From Zygaena filipendulae (taxonomy: Eukaryota > Arthropoda > Insecta > Lepidoptera > Zygaenidae), in assembly GCA_907165275.2 (NCBI GenBank), contig OU015659.1:12442501-12506500 (forward strand): DNA of 64,000 nt, read 5' to 3'. The position numbers were made by a program, and so were the translations under genes. Shown here piece after piece: positions 1 to 11,900 of the stretch (its first letter is position 1; each line of letters begins with the position of its first letter). The notes below the pieces were generated by a model. The model saw only the letters and a program-made list of their open reading frames with translations. It made no database searches and had not been told where the DNA came from.

Positions 1-65
1 CTGAAACAAACATAAACATTTTATCATCGATATGCAGGATTTGATACGCCGAAAATTATTTATTT

Positions 66-330
66 ACTAGCTGTCTCCCGCGATTTCATCCGCGGTAATT
101 TCGGAGTTCCCGCGGGAATTGCGGGGAAAAGGTTCTTTGTACCCCTGACAGTAGTTTACAGTGATTAGCTGTTCCCCACATTAATTCCGGAGTTCCCGCG
201 GGAATTCCGGGAAAAAAACTATCCTATCTTTTAAGTTGGACCATATTATAAATGGTTACAAAATCCGTTCTGTAGTATCGGAGTCCATCGCGGACAAACA
301 ACGTGACACGTGATTTATATATATTAAGAT
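66..330 (+). repeat. Dispersed lepidopteran-type repeat, 295-bp family, copy 1
   Basis: It starts ACTAGCTGTC and carries two 'ggagttcccgcgggaatt' blocks. It ends with 'cgcggacaaacaacgtgaca' followed by a TATATA tail. The same ordered blocks recur at 54129-54426 on the plus strand and at 5028-5327 on the minus strand, so this is a mobile repeat (SINE-like or a LINE 3' end). The exact superfamily cannot be named from the sequence alone. Confidence 0.75.
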
Positions 331-453
331 TTATTTATTTATTTAAGCTTATTGCACAACAGGGTACAAAAGGCGGACTTAATGCCGCAGTGGCAAAACT
401 ATAGTTAAGACTACGACCCGAACTCGTCACAATTAAAACGGAGACGAGTTTGA

Positions 454-868
454 GGTCCGTATTCCAAAAGGTTACTCAAGTCATGAATCTAGTTTTAAAA
501 CTAATTTCTAGTAAAGCTTTAATTTTAGAACCTTACTTGAAACGAGATTCATCAATCGACAATCAGCTGAGTTATTTCCTTATTCTAGAACGACGCTTGA
601 GTACAAATCTATACTCAAGCAAAGATTTAATCTTTGTTTACGTCTGTCATGTCAAGACCAGTCAACCAATCAGAGCTCAAAATCTCTACTCTAGACTAGT
701 TTCAACTGATTAGAACCAATCAGAGTTCAGAATCCCTACTCAAGACTAGTTTCAAGTAATTTGAACTTAAAACGCATTCTATAATAAGATGTACTCTTGA
801 GTTAAGTTTTGAGCTTAAAACTAATCTCAAGTAAAACGAGATCTGAGTCACCTTCTGGAATACGAGCC
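454..868. mobile_element. MITE with imperfect TIRs and 3-bp TGA duplication
   Basis: The left end (GGTCCGTATTCCAAAAGG) and the reverse complement of the right end (GGCTCGTATTCCAGAAGG) match over about 25 bp with roughly four mismatches. TGA flanks both sides (451-453 and 869-871). Internal direct and inverted ACTCAAG/CTTGAGT words fill the element. There is no transposase frame. The 3-bp target duplication fits PIF/Harbinger-type elements, but this assignment is inferred. Confidence 0.6.
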
Positions 869-1165
869 TGAGTCTTACTCGTGTGGATCCGTCCTTTTTG
901 AAGATCGTAGATTCGAAACTAACGAGGTTTCAATAAAACGCACATCTTCAACAAACCTGACGAATAGGTAGGTATATACAAGAAAATTAATAACAGCTAT
1001 TTGTTGAAAATTTACTCTTAGGTATCATAGAGAAAATATAAGTTGGTCTGTAAAGGTTAATCTAGTTCATGTATTTTCGAACGTGTTAGGTACACGAGTT
1101 AAAATTAGCCGAGAAGTAGGTAGGTGTAAGGCCTGCACACGACTTACATTAAACCCTTTGCACAG

Positions 1166-1259
1166 TCCAAAGTGTCCGAGGAGCACCGGCCCGCGCGGCA
1201 GGCCCGTGCGGCAGTTGACCGACGTCACGCGACAACTCGGCGGCAAGTTCACCAAGTAA
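1166..1259 (+). CDS. Possible last coding exon of an upstream plus-strand gene (unidentified)
   Basis: After an acceptor-like 'ccctttgcacag', an open frame in phase 1 runs from 1167 to the stop TAA at 1257-1259. It ends with residues LTDVTRQLGGKFTK. The segment is GC-rich in an AT-rich neighbourhood, as are several real exons in this window, and the peptide is basic and non-repetitive. I do not recognise the protein. The rest of the gene would lie to the left of the window. It could also be chance, because only about 31 codons are visible and an opposing 62-codon frame overlaps it. Confidence 0.35.
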
Positions 1260-1347
1260 TACCTGGAACGATCGTGTTACACCACCCAGTATAAGAATTA
1301 AGAACATTTTGCGCGACTCTTCCAACAAATAGATATTAATTTCTTTA

Positions 1348-1525
1348 ATTACTAGCTGATCCCCGCGGTTTTACCCGAACTAATTTCAGAGTTCCCGCAG
1401 GATTTCCGTATGTTATTCTCTGTACTCAAAAATTTCATGATGATCGGTCGAGTAGTTAACTCGTGAAAGCGTAACAAACAAACTCACATTCGCATTAATA
1501 AGGATTAAGGACTAAATGATTCGAT
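1348..1525 (+). repeat. Dispersed 'agctgatccccgcgg' repeat, short family
   Basis: It starts ACTAGCTGATCCCCGCGG, contains a 'gagttcccgcaggatttccg' block, and ends with the typical 'gtgaaagcgtaacaaacaaa' tail. The same arrangement occurs at 3912-4115, 48543-48765 and 61396-61665. It lies just 3' of the ENGase stop codon. Confidence 0.7.
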
Positions 1526-1581
1526 TTTTTTACAAAGGATTACCTACTCTATATGCTTATTCAAATATTTTATATGCGATC

Positions 1582-4500
1582 CTATACGTACCAAACTTTC
1601 CATCCGTATGAATTTTCAACTGGCACATAAAACCCTGGCTCGTTAACCAAAACATATTTTTGGAGCTCTTTAAACTTGTCAAGGGACGCGGTGTTCAAAT
1701 GGTTCAACGGACAGACGCTCAGTACTCCCTCGTCACTCGAGAGAGCCGACTGTGGCAGACTGCGTCCCACGAGGGTCACTTGGAACTGTCGACCACTGCT
1801 CTGTCTCACGTTCAATATGATGTTCAGGAACTGATCTCTAAACGCGGGCAGATTCTTGGTCACGACGCAAGCGATCAAATCGTCGCATCCAAAATCGCAA
1901 TGGAATAATCTAATCGTTCTATGGTCTCTGCACACTTCGTCCGAAGGGTTCACTTTGAGACACGAGCCTCCATTAAAACTATCGCCTAGAAAAAATTCGA
2001 GACACTCTAACTCTCCATCCACGTGCACTAGAGAATACCGCGTCTTTGCACTCATTTGTAGTTTGGGACTAACAGGATTCTGTTCTCCTCGTGAGGTTTC
2101 TGATTCTGGGTGATCAGACGGATCCTCGTTGTCCGCTGTTGGTGTTTCACTGTCGACTGATGTTTTCCTAGATTTGAGGAAAAGATTTCTTAAAACATCC
2201 TTCATTTTCCTCTTCGCAGTCGGTTGGTGTTCTGTATTATGCTCATGATCAACTGATTCCCGTCTTTCCTCTAAATCTTCTTCTTTCATAACGATTGTGC
2301 TGCTTGCACTGCTGTCAGGAGACTTCAGCTCTTCAATATTCTGGCATAGACTTTTTTGGCTGGTGCTTAAAGACTCACGGAAGATCCTGATGCCCTTTTT
2401 CTCTTTTAACAGACCCCGCTGAGTTGCGCACACAACGTTTTCGTGAGTTGTCAGTATATAGCCGTGAGGGCCGTGCGAGGAGTTAGGCTGGTATTGCATA
2501 TGTCTCAAGTTATACCACGGTCCAGGACATAATACCTAAAATAAAGGAAATCAATGTCAAAAAGCTGACTTTAGTTACCATCAAGTTTCATTGTTTTTCG
2601 TCTACACATCGAAAAGTGTGTATTTACCGATACCTGCTGTCCCTATTCAGTGTTGAGCTTAAATGCAGGGCCTCTCTTAATCGGATAGAGTTGAAAATTA
2701 ACATAAATAAAATGTAAATTTAAGTATCCTACTGCTGTAAAAAATTGCTACAAAACATGCTCTAAGTGTACATAACCGATACCTAAATAACATACTATAT
2801 ATTCACCTCTCCATAAAGTCTTCGCTTCTTCCCTTGACCTCTACAGAAGGAGGTCTTGAAGGGTAGCGTCGAAGGCAACCTAGTGTTAAGGAAAGGCCAC
2901 ATGCTGCCCCACAGTGCTCGGTCCCTGAGTATGAACCATTCGTACTTGGTCAAGGTGTCTGCCGTGCTGATGTGGTCGGGGCCGTCCGGGCCGTCGCCCA
3001 TGGCTTCGTGAGTCCAGGCTTGGGCAAAAATAGCCAGGGAGCAGCCGTACTTGTGAGCTATCTTTACAGCCTGCAAAGTTAGAGGCACCATTATACAGTC
3101 ATATATATAAGATTTGCCACGTTGATGATGTATAAAGTTAGTCTGAAAGGGAGCCGCGAGCACGTCATACTTAGTCGCCATTCGCTGATAGCTGAATAAA
3201 CGTAAAAGCGTGCCTACCTATATGTTACTTTCCACGAATTTGTTTATTTTCTCAGTCTTCGATCCAGGTGCGGTTCCAGGATTGAGTTGGAGGGGGCACT
3301 ATTTGGGCAAATGCACCCCCCCCCCTCCTCCCGTAGATGCGCGCCTGAATCAATCGATATCTCAAAGTTCTTACATGACTAGTATTAAATTGTCCCCCGC
3401 CTATAAAGTTCCTGCCCCAGACATCGATACCGATGTAGATGTCTGTCAGCCTGCTGCCGGCTGCGGCCACGCTGGACACTACCAAGGCTTCCGACCAAGA
3501 GTAATTGGTGAATATACCGTCGCAAGCGTCGAAGAAATCTCTGGAACAAACGAAATTTATCTCAATGACAATAATATTATCGGATAGCATGGTATTTGAT
3601 CGAGTCGCAGTCAAGTGGCTTTTGAAGCGCGTCGCTTCAAAACTCTTTACGTAGGCAAGTGTAGTGTAAAGTCAAATGGTACAATTCCTAGGTAAATTAC
3701 TTATGACGATTCGAGTGCAGCCCGATTGTTATAAAACTTTTAATATGGTAAACAGGAAATCGTTCTGTCATCCCTTCCGCGTTAGGTATCATATTGTGTT
3801 ATCAATAGCTTTGCCAATAATCTAAAATATTGTCAATAGGTACCTATCTTATTGATAAGCTTCTACAAGTATTGTAATTTTCTATGCAGATGTGATAAAA
3901 AAATAATAGTTACTAGCTATTCCCCGCGGTTTCACCAGCGGCGATTTCGAAGTTCCCTCGGGAATTCTGGATTAAAAAATACCCTCTGTTCTTCTCTGTA
4001 CTACCCCTGACAACATGCATGCAAAATTTCATGATGATCATTGAGCTGTTAAGGAGTTAAAGAACAAACTAACCAACAAACTCACTTTCGCATTTATAAT
4101 AATATTAGTAATTATACTACATTATAACTATACTATATAGGTAACTCTAGTCAAGTTTATGGACATAGTGTGGTACATTTTGAGAAAGTTTTTAAAGACA
4201 GCAAAATAAAAGGATATAAAGTATTTAAGACGCCTTGCTCTTTACTTGTTCCTACTCACTTGTTCTTTTCATTGAGCGCATTCTGCCAGGACAGCTGACC
4301 TTCGATGGTGACGCTGTCGTACCAGATGAGGACCGGGTCGTTTAGCTCCTGGTGAAGAGTGGAATGCAGGTAGCGAACGAATTCCAATAAAACACTCGGT
4401 TGCGATATCTGAGAACATTGGAATCAAAACTTTTTCAGCTGTCAAAAAGATCGCAATTAGGTATATATGTAGATTGTTATAGATTGTTATTTACGAAATC

Positions 4501-7434
4501 AGCCACCTCTCTAAAAATTAGGAATTCATTTAGGTATAAGTAATTATGCTAAAGTATAATCTAGGCCCGATCCTGATTCGCTAAACCTCGTGACAAATGT
4601 ATTGGTATTAATAAGTGCAGGTATATTCATTGGCATTGTTGAAATGAAAAGAAAAATTAACTGTAGAAAAGATGTCATATTTTCTTTTATTCCCGGAATC
4701 TGCTAGGTACCTCTCTAAAAAATACGAATTGATTTATTTTATTTGCAAAAATATTAGATTCGGTCCGGATTTGCTTTCTTTATTTTCCCTCCATCCTTTC
4801 TTGATGTCGATTCATTTCCGGCTAATGTTAGTTAACATGTTATATAACATGTAATGAGGCAAAAATTCAGAGAACAGTTATGTTGAAGATCCGATTGGCG
4901 TAGTAGGTCACCATGCCTGCCCGCTAATGAAGAGGTTCCGGGTTCGATTCCCGGTGGGGGTGCACTTTGTGTGATGAACATAGGGTTCCACTTTCCAGTC
5001 TGGGTGTGTCTGTGTATCTTAATATATGTATATAAATCACGTGTCACGTCGTTTGTCCGCGATGGACTCCGAAACTACTGAACGGATTTCGATAAAATTT
5101 TGTAACCATTTATAATATGGTCCAACCTCAGACGAAATAAAACTTAAGAGATAGGATAGTTTTAATCCTGGAATTCCCGCGGGAACTCCGGCATTAATGC
5201 GGGGAACAGCAAATCACCGTAAACTACTGCCGGGGTAACAAAGCAGGATATAGAGTACTTTTTTCCCGCAACCTCCGCGGGAACTCCGAAATTACCGCGG
5301 ATGAAATCGCGGGGGACAGCTAGTATAGTTATATATATTTATAGTATAGTATATCATGTAATTCTATGTAGTATATACCACGTTTGCTTATAGTTTCCAT
5401 GACAAGCTAATAATAGCTTAGTGTGGGATCAAGTAGATCTGTGTGTTGTGAAGTGGATTATTATTATTATATATAGTAAAGATATATCTTTACCTATAGA
5501 TAAACGCTGCCTAAATCGAGAAGCATACGTCTTATGCTTGTGACTGAATGGTGGACTTTAACCTACACGATGATGTGCACATGCTCAAAGTCACACAATC
5601 ATGCCATAGTGTATAAGTCACCGTGATTGGAAATAAATGGTTTATTATAATAATTATAGTTACCAGTCAGCATGGTAGCGTGCTCAGAATACATTTTATG
5701 CCAGCGGCGGATTTACACATTTGCCGCCAGTAGGCTATTCAAATTTTAGCCGTCCAGCAAGTCGATGCCCTAGTTCCAAATCATCTTAATTGCTATTTTA
5801 CTGCATATCGATGAAATTGTAAATAGTTTTTATACAATGTGTCGATTCCTAGATTTTTTGAAAACCCAACAATATAGCTATCAATAATTGCACAAGAAAT
5901 AGTTTTTTTGCCGCCCCTAAAATTTGCCGCCCTAAGCTCCAGCCATTCAGCCTGCTAGTAAATCCGCCACTGTTTTATGCGTACTTTCGTATGGCAAATC
6001 ACAGTGGGATGTATCTACTTGTTCTCTTATATATTTCGGCCATATATTTTGTCCAGATGTTAGAAGATGCAATCGCTGTGTATTGTAGGTATTCCGTACT
6101 GGAGAAGAAAACTCTGAAGACATCCTGTTTGTGTCGAAAAAATGTAGGCAGACCATCAGCAAAGTAGACCGACGATACAAAACTGGTTATACGAGCAGAC
6201 CCAATGTATGTAAACAGATATATCGGAGTACTGATTGAGGTATCAAATTGCGGGCGAAGACAATGTGCAGAAGAAGAACCAACCTTATTTTCAATATTTA
6301 ATAACCATCCATCAAATTTCAGCGTCTTAGCGATTGCCACGAGAGCGCTGGCGAAGTTTTGCCATTCTGTAGTTGATTTCAGTATTTCGTCCCAAAACGC
6401 TGCGCCAGTGGACCATTCCGTTATAATGGTACCTGAAATCGCATTTGTACAATTTGATCTTTAACAGCATCTTGCCTCACTGCGGCGCCGGCGGGGCTGA
6501 TGCGTAGTTTTTCTGAGGTCTCTTAGCAAAATAAAAAAAATTAAAACGTGCAATATATTTCAGTTACATTTAAATTAGGGTTCTCAAAGGCTTCTACAGA
6601 ACCTAGACTCATGTGCCCTTGACAAAAGGAGAAAAGTTCATACCAATCACTTTGACACCGTGAGCGTGGCCGACATTTATCCAGCCTAGTGGTGGTATAG
6701 TCACCAGGTGATGGCTGAAGTAGCAAAATATATCGATGCCGGCCCAGTTGTAAAATGTGTACGCGTCGTACTGGGCAGTACCATCGATCATACTGAAAGA
6801 ATAAGTAGGTACTGAGATTATAAAATTATTGTAGTATGTAGATAGGTAGGTAATAAATATTTTTGTATCTGTGTTAAAGATGCAATCAACCCGGTTCCGG
6901 TTTTTGGGTTACACACAATAAACGCCCATAAATGTCTGAGCGAAAACGAGTCTAAATCGAGTTTAAACCCAAGTCCTTATGCTACTGCTACACCTGCGTG
7001 TTAATGTGCGTGTAAATTTAAACATTAAAAATTATATTTAACTTTCTTTGGATCTTTTTTTTTCTCTTTTTTTATCTTATTTGCAGCAGCTAGAATTTTA
7101 GGTAACTCGCTATTACTATTTAAGTACTTCTTTACCTGTCATCATGGTATCCGTTTGCCATATCATGGCAAACTAATGTTTTTGGCAACATTCTTTCTTC
7201 ATGACGTTTCACGTCATCCGCTTCCGGACTAAAGTGACAGAAAGTTTGTGGCGTCTCCAAATTAGCGTTTGTATTTAGATCAATGTTTCTAATTAAATAT
7301 TTGCTATGAGGTTTCAAATCCTCGCATAGCGTCCTCCAAGAAGGTGGATTTTCTAAGAATGCCAATATATCTTCTTGCGAATCCAGCGGTTTGCAGGTTA
7401 GTTCATCTTGATAGAATATACTTCTTTCACACAT
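1582..7434 (-). CDS. ENGase: Cytosolic endo-beta-N-acetylglucosaminidase (GH85), complete, 7 exons
   Basis: Coding exons in order are 7434-7136, 6792-6644, 6432-6284, 4408-4260, 3540-3375, 3070-2807 and 2535-1582. All have GT-AG introns and phases agree, giving 2,130 nt or 709 aa, close to the animal ENGase length. The enzyme cuts the chitobiose core of free N-glycans in the cytosol. Family landmarks appear in order: PKTLVCHDM at the end of exon 1, [23 protein letters not shown], then [10 protein letters not shown] at about residues 190-199 with the N-x-E catalytic pair of GH85 (Asn195, Glu197). These are followed by [25 protein letters not shown] and [12 protein letters not shown]. The last exon is a long serine/acid-rich region ending in KVWYV. 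The ATG at 7434 begins MCERSI. Introns hold SINEs and a hAT MITE. No signal peptide is seen, in keeping with a cytosolic role. Confidence 0.93.
3912..4115 (+). repeat. Dispersed 'agctattccccgcgg' repeat in ENGase intron 5
   Basis: The order of blocks is ACTAGCTATTCCCCGCGG, 'aagttccctcgggaattctg', then 'atgcaaaatttcatgatgat', ending 'gcatttataataatattagt'. It belongs to the same short family as 1348-1525 and lies between ENGase exons in gene-antisense orientation. Confidence 0.7.
4887..5465 (+). mobile_element. tRNA-derived SINE, split by another repeat (5028-5327)
   Basis: The head resembles a tRNA: 'gattggcgtagtaggtcacc' (A-box region) and GGGTTCGATTCCCGG (B box). A conserved body follows ('gtgtgatgaacatagggttc', 'tgggtgtgtc'). 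The 3' part resumes after 5327 with 'gtatataccacgtttgct' and 'gtgggatcaagtagatctgt'. An uninterrupted copy at 18405-18660 shows that 5028-5327, a minus-strand copy of the 295-bp dispersed repeat, was inserted into this SINE. Located in ENGase intron 3. Confidence 0.8.
5702..5972. mobile_element. hAT-type MITE with 8-bp target duplication TTTTATGC
   Basis: TIRs are CAGCGGCGGATTTAC on the left and GTAAATCCGCCACTG on the right. They are flanked by identical 8-bp repeats TTTTATGC at 5694-5701 and 5973-5980. The 271-bp length, CAG termini and 8-bp duplication are typical of non-autonomous hAT elements. It sits in ENGase intron 3. Confidence 0.85.
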
Positions 7435-8881
7435 TTTACAACGATCTGTATTTTCACTGCACAGTTATAGAATATGTATAAGTTTTTGGTGAATAGGAGT
7501 CTAATTTTAAATAAAAATTGACTTAGAAACAGTGCTTTATTACGAATTTAAATAAGTATGTTTACACGTAGAGATGTCAATAGTCAGCTGACATGTTTAT
7601 TTTGATTTTTGACAGATAACTGTTTGTTCCGCACTCCGCTTGTGGCTGATGCGATCGTGGTAATGTTCTAACGATTTGTGTACTATTGTTTAAATGTAGT
7701 GCAGTTTTTAAAACTAGAGTAGGTATGTGTCAAGGCCAGACTGATTTGATAAGTATTCTATGAATCGGAAATCTCTTTATCAATGCCACATTTTATTTCT
7801 TTCCATTATCAATATTGTTTATTATTTGCACACTAACTAAGTAGGTGCCTATCTAACTCCTGGATATTTTCCATTGATTTTTCTCTGGTTATTATTTGTT
7901 ATTATGATTCAATTAAAGGGACACAATAGACAGTTTCAATGGGTACCTCCTACAAACTTTACTTTTTTTAATTAGTTCCTACTTGTCTATAAATTTAGGC
8001 AATTAATAAATTTTTAAGCATGTATGTATGTATGCTGCCTGTACATAAAACATTGTTCCAAAAAACACAGAGTAGGTAGGTACTTAATGTAAAACTAAGG
8101 GAATTAATGTAAATAGTAATTGAGATTAGAATTACCTTCTAAATAAAACAAAGCAATGAGTTCAATCAGTGACCAGTGTTGCCATATAATGGAATATTTA
8201 GATCTAATTATACTGGAATTTTTTGTGTGACTATTTTGCCCCACTTAGTTATGATAGTGCAACTAGGACGCACACATCCTATCCTACAGTTAAGATAACA
8301 GTGCATTCTCATGGCATTGACTATTTGCTGTTTGTTACAATATTATCATTAATAAATCGACTTCACAACACATAGATCTACTTGATCCCACACTAAGCTA
8401 TATACTACATATTATTACTTATATATTATACTATAGATATAAACACACCCACTCAAATGGAACCCTGTGTTCATCACACAAAGTCGACCCCCAATTGGGA
8501 ATCGAACCCGAAACCTCTTGATTAGCGGGTAGGCATGGTGATGTACTGCGCCAAATGGGCTAAATCACCAACAGTTAATGAACGGGAGAATAGAAGACTA
8601 TAATGAACTGAAGCAATGCAAGTGTAGATATAGGTCCATCAGCAAAAGCTGTATATCTAAAAATAAATAAAAATTGTTTGTGTAGGTACTTCATAAATAT
8701 ACTTGATATAATATTGTGTCTGGGTTTGCTTAGCCAGCCAAGAATTAGAATGCTAATACGATGCTAGTACATATTTATATTACAAACTCACTAATCTTGC
8801 AAATGCAATGGAATATTGAGAATGGAGAGGGAATTCCCCCCCCCCCCTTAATTGTGTCCTGACCTTATTTTTTCTTTTCAG
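7435..8881. promoter_or_regulatory. Shared divergent upstream region of ENGase and the beta-4-GalNAcT gene, with a SINE
   Basis: The two start codons face away from each other across 1.5 kb, so both promoters must lie here unless the GalNAcT uses a more distant one. A splice acceptor at 8880-8881 (cttttcag) just before the GalNAcT ATG implies a non-coding first exon somewhere in this interval, which I could not place. A minus-strand tRNA-SINE occupies 8361-8562. No coding frame is recognised. Confidence 0.5.
8361..8562 (-). mobile_element. tRNA-derived SINE
   Basis: On the minus strand it carries the tRNA-like head 'ggcgcagtacatcaccatgc', the B-box core GGGTTCGATTCCC and the family 3' part ending 'gatctatgtgttgtgaagtc'. 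It is the same family as the SINEs at 4887, 18405 and 61683. Confidence 0.8.
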
Positions 8882-8883
8882 AA

Positions 8884-8904
8884 ATGAAATTTAAATTGAA
8901 GTGA
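8884..8904 (+). promoter_or_regulatory. Upstream micro-ORF (6 codons) before the GalNAcT start
   Basis: If splicing uses the acceptor at 8880-8881, the exon begins almost directly with ATGAAATTTAAATTGAAGTGA. This short upstream frame ends 26 nt before the main ATG at 8931. It could lower or tune translation of the glycosyltransferase. This is visible in sequence, but whether the transcript starts there is unknown. Confidence 0.4.
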
Positions 8905-8930
8905 AAGTTTTCAATTTGATATTTTACAAA

Positions 8931-11900
8931 ATGGTTAAGCTCTTCAACAAACTGTCACAATTACGCCTGAACACTTGTATTTTTTATGTGCTATGGTTGC
9001 TAGCTATAGTATTTTTCTTCACTTATTATGGGCAATTCAATTATGATCACATAGCAAAAGAAGAATTAACAAAGAAGCTTTATTATAAAATAAATCCCAA
9101 AGTTAAGTTTAAAGACCAAACACCTGAATGTGATTATGAACAATTATTAAAGAGTACGAAGACTGTGCAAGTTTGGGAGGCCCTGGAGCAGGATGACATT
9201 TTCTCAGCCAACGGAGTGGTGAACGGCACCTTTATGCCCGACTGCATGCCATTGTTCAGTGTTGCTATACTAGTAACGTACAGAAATCGCCAGAAACAAC
9301 TTGACACATTCCTTCCATACATGCATAACTTTTTGAGGAAACAAAACATACATTACAGGTGAAAATTATACCTTTATAGAATTCGAAATTATTGAGTTCA
9401 TATTATATCTTTCCTTAGTGTCTGTTGTCATACTGGTCATTTCATGCTCTACATATTTATTGTGTCTGATAAATGTCATGAGGAAACAGGCAAAATAGCA
9501 ATAAATGGTTATAAAATCACTACATATTATAAAACAAAGTCACTTCCCAGTGTCTGTCTGTTCCTATGTACCCATGCTCTTTAAAACAACGCAACGGATT
9601 TTCATGCAGTTTCCACCAATAGATAAGGTGATTCATGAGGAAGGTTTATATCTATATTTTATCCTAGAATTCCCGCGGGAATTCCGAAATTACCGCAAGT
9701 GAAAATGCAGGGACAGAGTTAACAGTATGTTTAAAGCCGATTGAATCCTATCATTCATTGGTTCCTATCATGCCTCCATAACAGGTGATGTTTGTGGAAC
9801 ACCCTATCTATACCAATCATGGAGACCAGTTCTATTTTATATTTTCGTATCACAATTTTGTACTATTCAACATGTTTCAGGATATATCTGATAGAGCAGC
9901 AAGATGAGAAACCATGGAATAAAGGTTTGCTTTACAACATCGGCGCGCGACAGGCCATAGCGGACAGGTTCCCCTGCCTCATCCTGCACGACGTGGACCT
10001 GCTGCCGCTGGACGCCGGCAACCTGTACGCGTGCGCGCAGCAGCCGCGCCACATGAGCGCCAGCATCGACAAGTTCCGCTACGTGCTGCCGTACGCGTGG
10101 CTCGTGGGCGGCGTGCTGGCGGTGCGCGCCGACCAGTACACGATGCTCAACGGGTTCTCGAACAGGTTCCGCGGCTGGGGCGGCGAAGACGACGACTTCT
10201 CGAGGCGGATCACCGACCACAAGCTCGATATACTGAGGTGAGATCGAACTACCACCAAAAACCTAATTAAAGAGGTCGGTCCGAATTGCGCTTTTCGTAC
10301 TCGTGTGCGCTATATTCATGCAAACAACTGTCCAAATTGCGCTGTCGTAAACTGACATGAGCATCGTGTCGTCATCGATGACGTCATAGTTTGGTGCAAA
10401 CCTCAGAAGAATAACTAAAGCAATTCTTCTGAGGTGCAAACAGTGCAAACACGGAAAAGGTAGTGCAATGTCTCCGGAACTGTCAAACAGCTGTCAAACG
10501 TCAATTTCTTTTTTCCTTTGTCGATCGTTCTGTTTTTAAAGAGGCAAACTTGATTTTTCTTTCGTTCAAATCAATTAGTGCAAAGTATATTGCCTTTCCA
10601 TCAAAAGAACCTTACTTGGCGTTTTCAAAAAACCAATAGGTACACTTCTGACTGTCATTTTTGACAAACGAAAAGCTGTTCAAATTGTTTGCATGCTTAC
10701 AATTGATATCAATTTGGACAGTCGTGTGCACGCTCACGCACGTATTTACCGTTTGTATAAAACGGACCGCACCAAAAATGTAAGAATGGATTATTATAAT
10801 GTAACCACAACTGCACTGTTAAAGTTATATTCTCACCAAACCGTGTGATACATGATTTCTGATAATAAGTTAAAAATCATAACCATAATATAATAATTAC
10901 GTATGTAGTTTTAACGACCAACACTAACTGGACGCAGATAAGCAATAACATGTTAACTCACAAAATTAAGTTATTAATTCAGAACGATTTATTAAGAGTA
11001 GTTGCTTAAATATGTAACTAAATATTGAACATAAAAAATCTTGACACAAAATGGCGATCCTACTTTTAAAACACGATTTACTCAAAATTTCTCCAGTGTG
11101 GGTAAACACACTATTGCTTATCTATGTCCAACTATGCAGAAGCACACATGAATGTGATTCATGTCAGTCATTCATGTCATTGCTACATACCTACTCCACA
11201 AGTAGTTTAGTTTCGGTATATTTGTTGGAAATAATTATTACCCAGTATGTCAAAAGAAAAAATCCATTAGGGATAAAACTCACATAAAATGGTGAAACAA
11301 TGGAAAATTGAATGTGTTCTGTGGTGTTTTATGTTATTATATTTAATCTAATCAAACTAACAGGACCGTATCTATGAAATGTACTTATTATTGGAAAGTA
11401 TACCTGTAATCAAACTACAACTAGAGCCTAGTTAGAGGCGAGTCTGCATCGGAGATATAAAAAAAAAATGCTGGGAGTCTTATCTCTAACGGATCAAAAC
11501 GTTTGTTTTTGGGGATTATATTCTGTCAACTTGTTTGTTCCTCTGGTATTTATGTAATCGCCATATTCGCGTCTGTCTGTCTGTCTGTTCGCGACGATAA
11601 TCTCAAAAGTCACCATTTAAACCAAACCTAGCATGTCGGGGTGATCGCAAAGATATCGTACAAATAGCTGGCGTTTGTGAAAGAACAAATTATACAAATA
11701 ATTTTCCTGTGACATATCTATACATATAAATAAAATTGAAGTGTCTGTTCGTAATTCTAAATTAACAGCTTTTCACTAAATGCATATGAAAGTATATACG
11801 GTACTAACACAACCTGTCTATCTGTCTGTTTGTTCCGGCTAATCTCTGAAACAGTTAGACCGATTTTACCGGGACTTTCACTGACAGATAGATACTTGAT

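Larger units (their letters stand above)
1..1165. other. Intergenic, repeat-filled left edge
   Basis: No gene is recognised here apart from the possible exon that follows. It holds a copy of the 295-bp dispersed repeat (66-330) and a 415-bp TIR element (454-868). The remainder is AT-rich sequence with no long open frame of protein-like composition. Confidence 0.6.

Noticed and set aside
450..713. 87-codon plus frame near the left edge
   Set aside because: It falls within a MITE with inverted ends and TGA duplication; composition is not protein-like.
3071..3181. N-terminal part of the [12 protein letters not shown] frame as ENGase coding sequence
   Set aside because: The splice acceptor at 3071-3072 joins exon 5 directly to AVKIAHKYG in the correct phase, as in other ENGases; the upstream part is intron.
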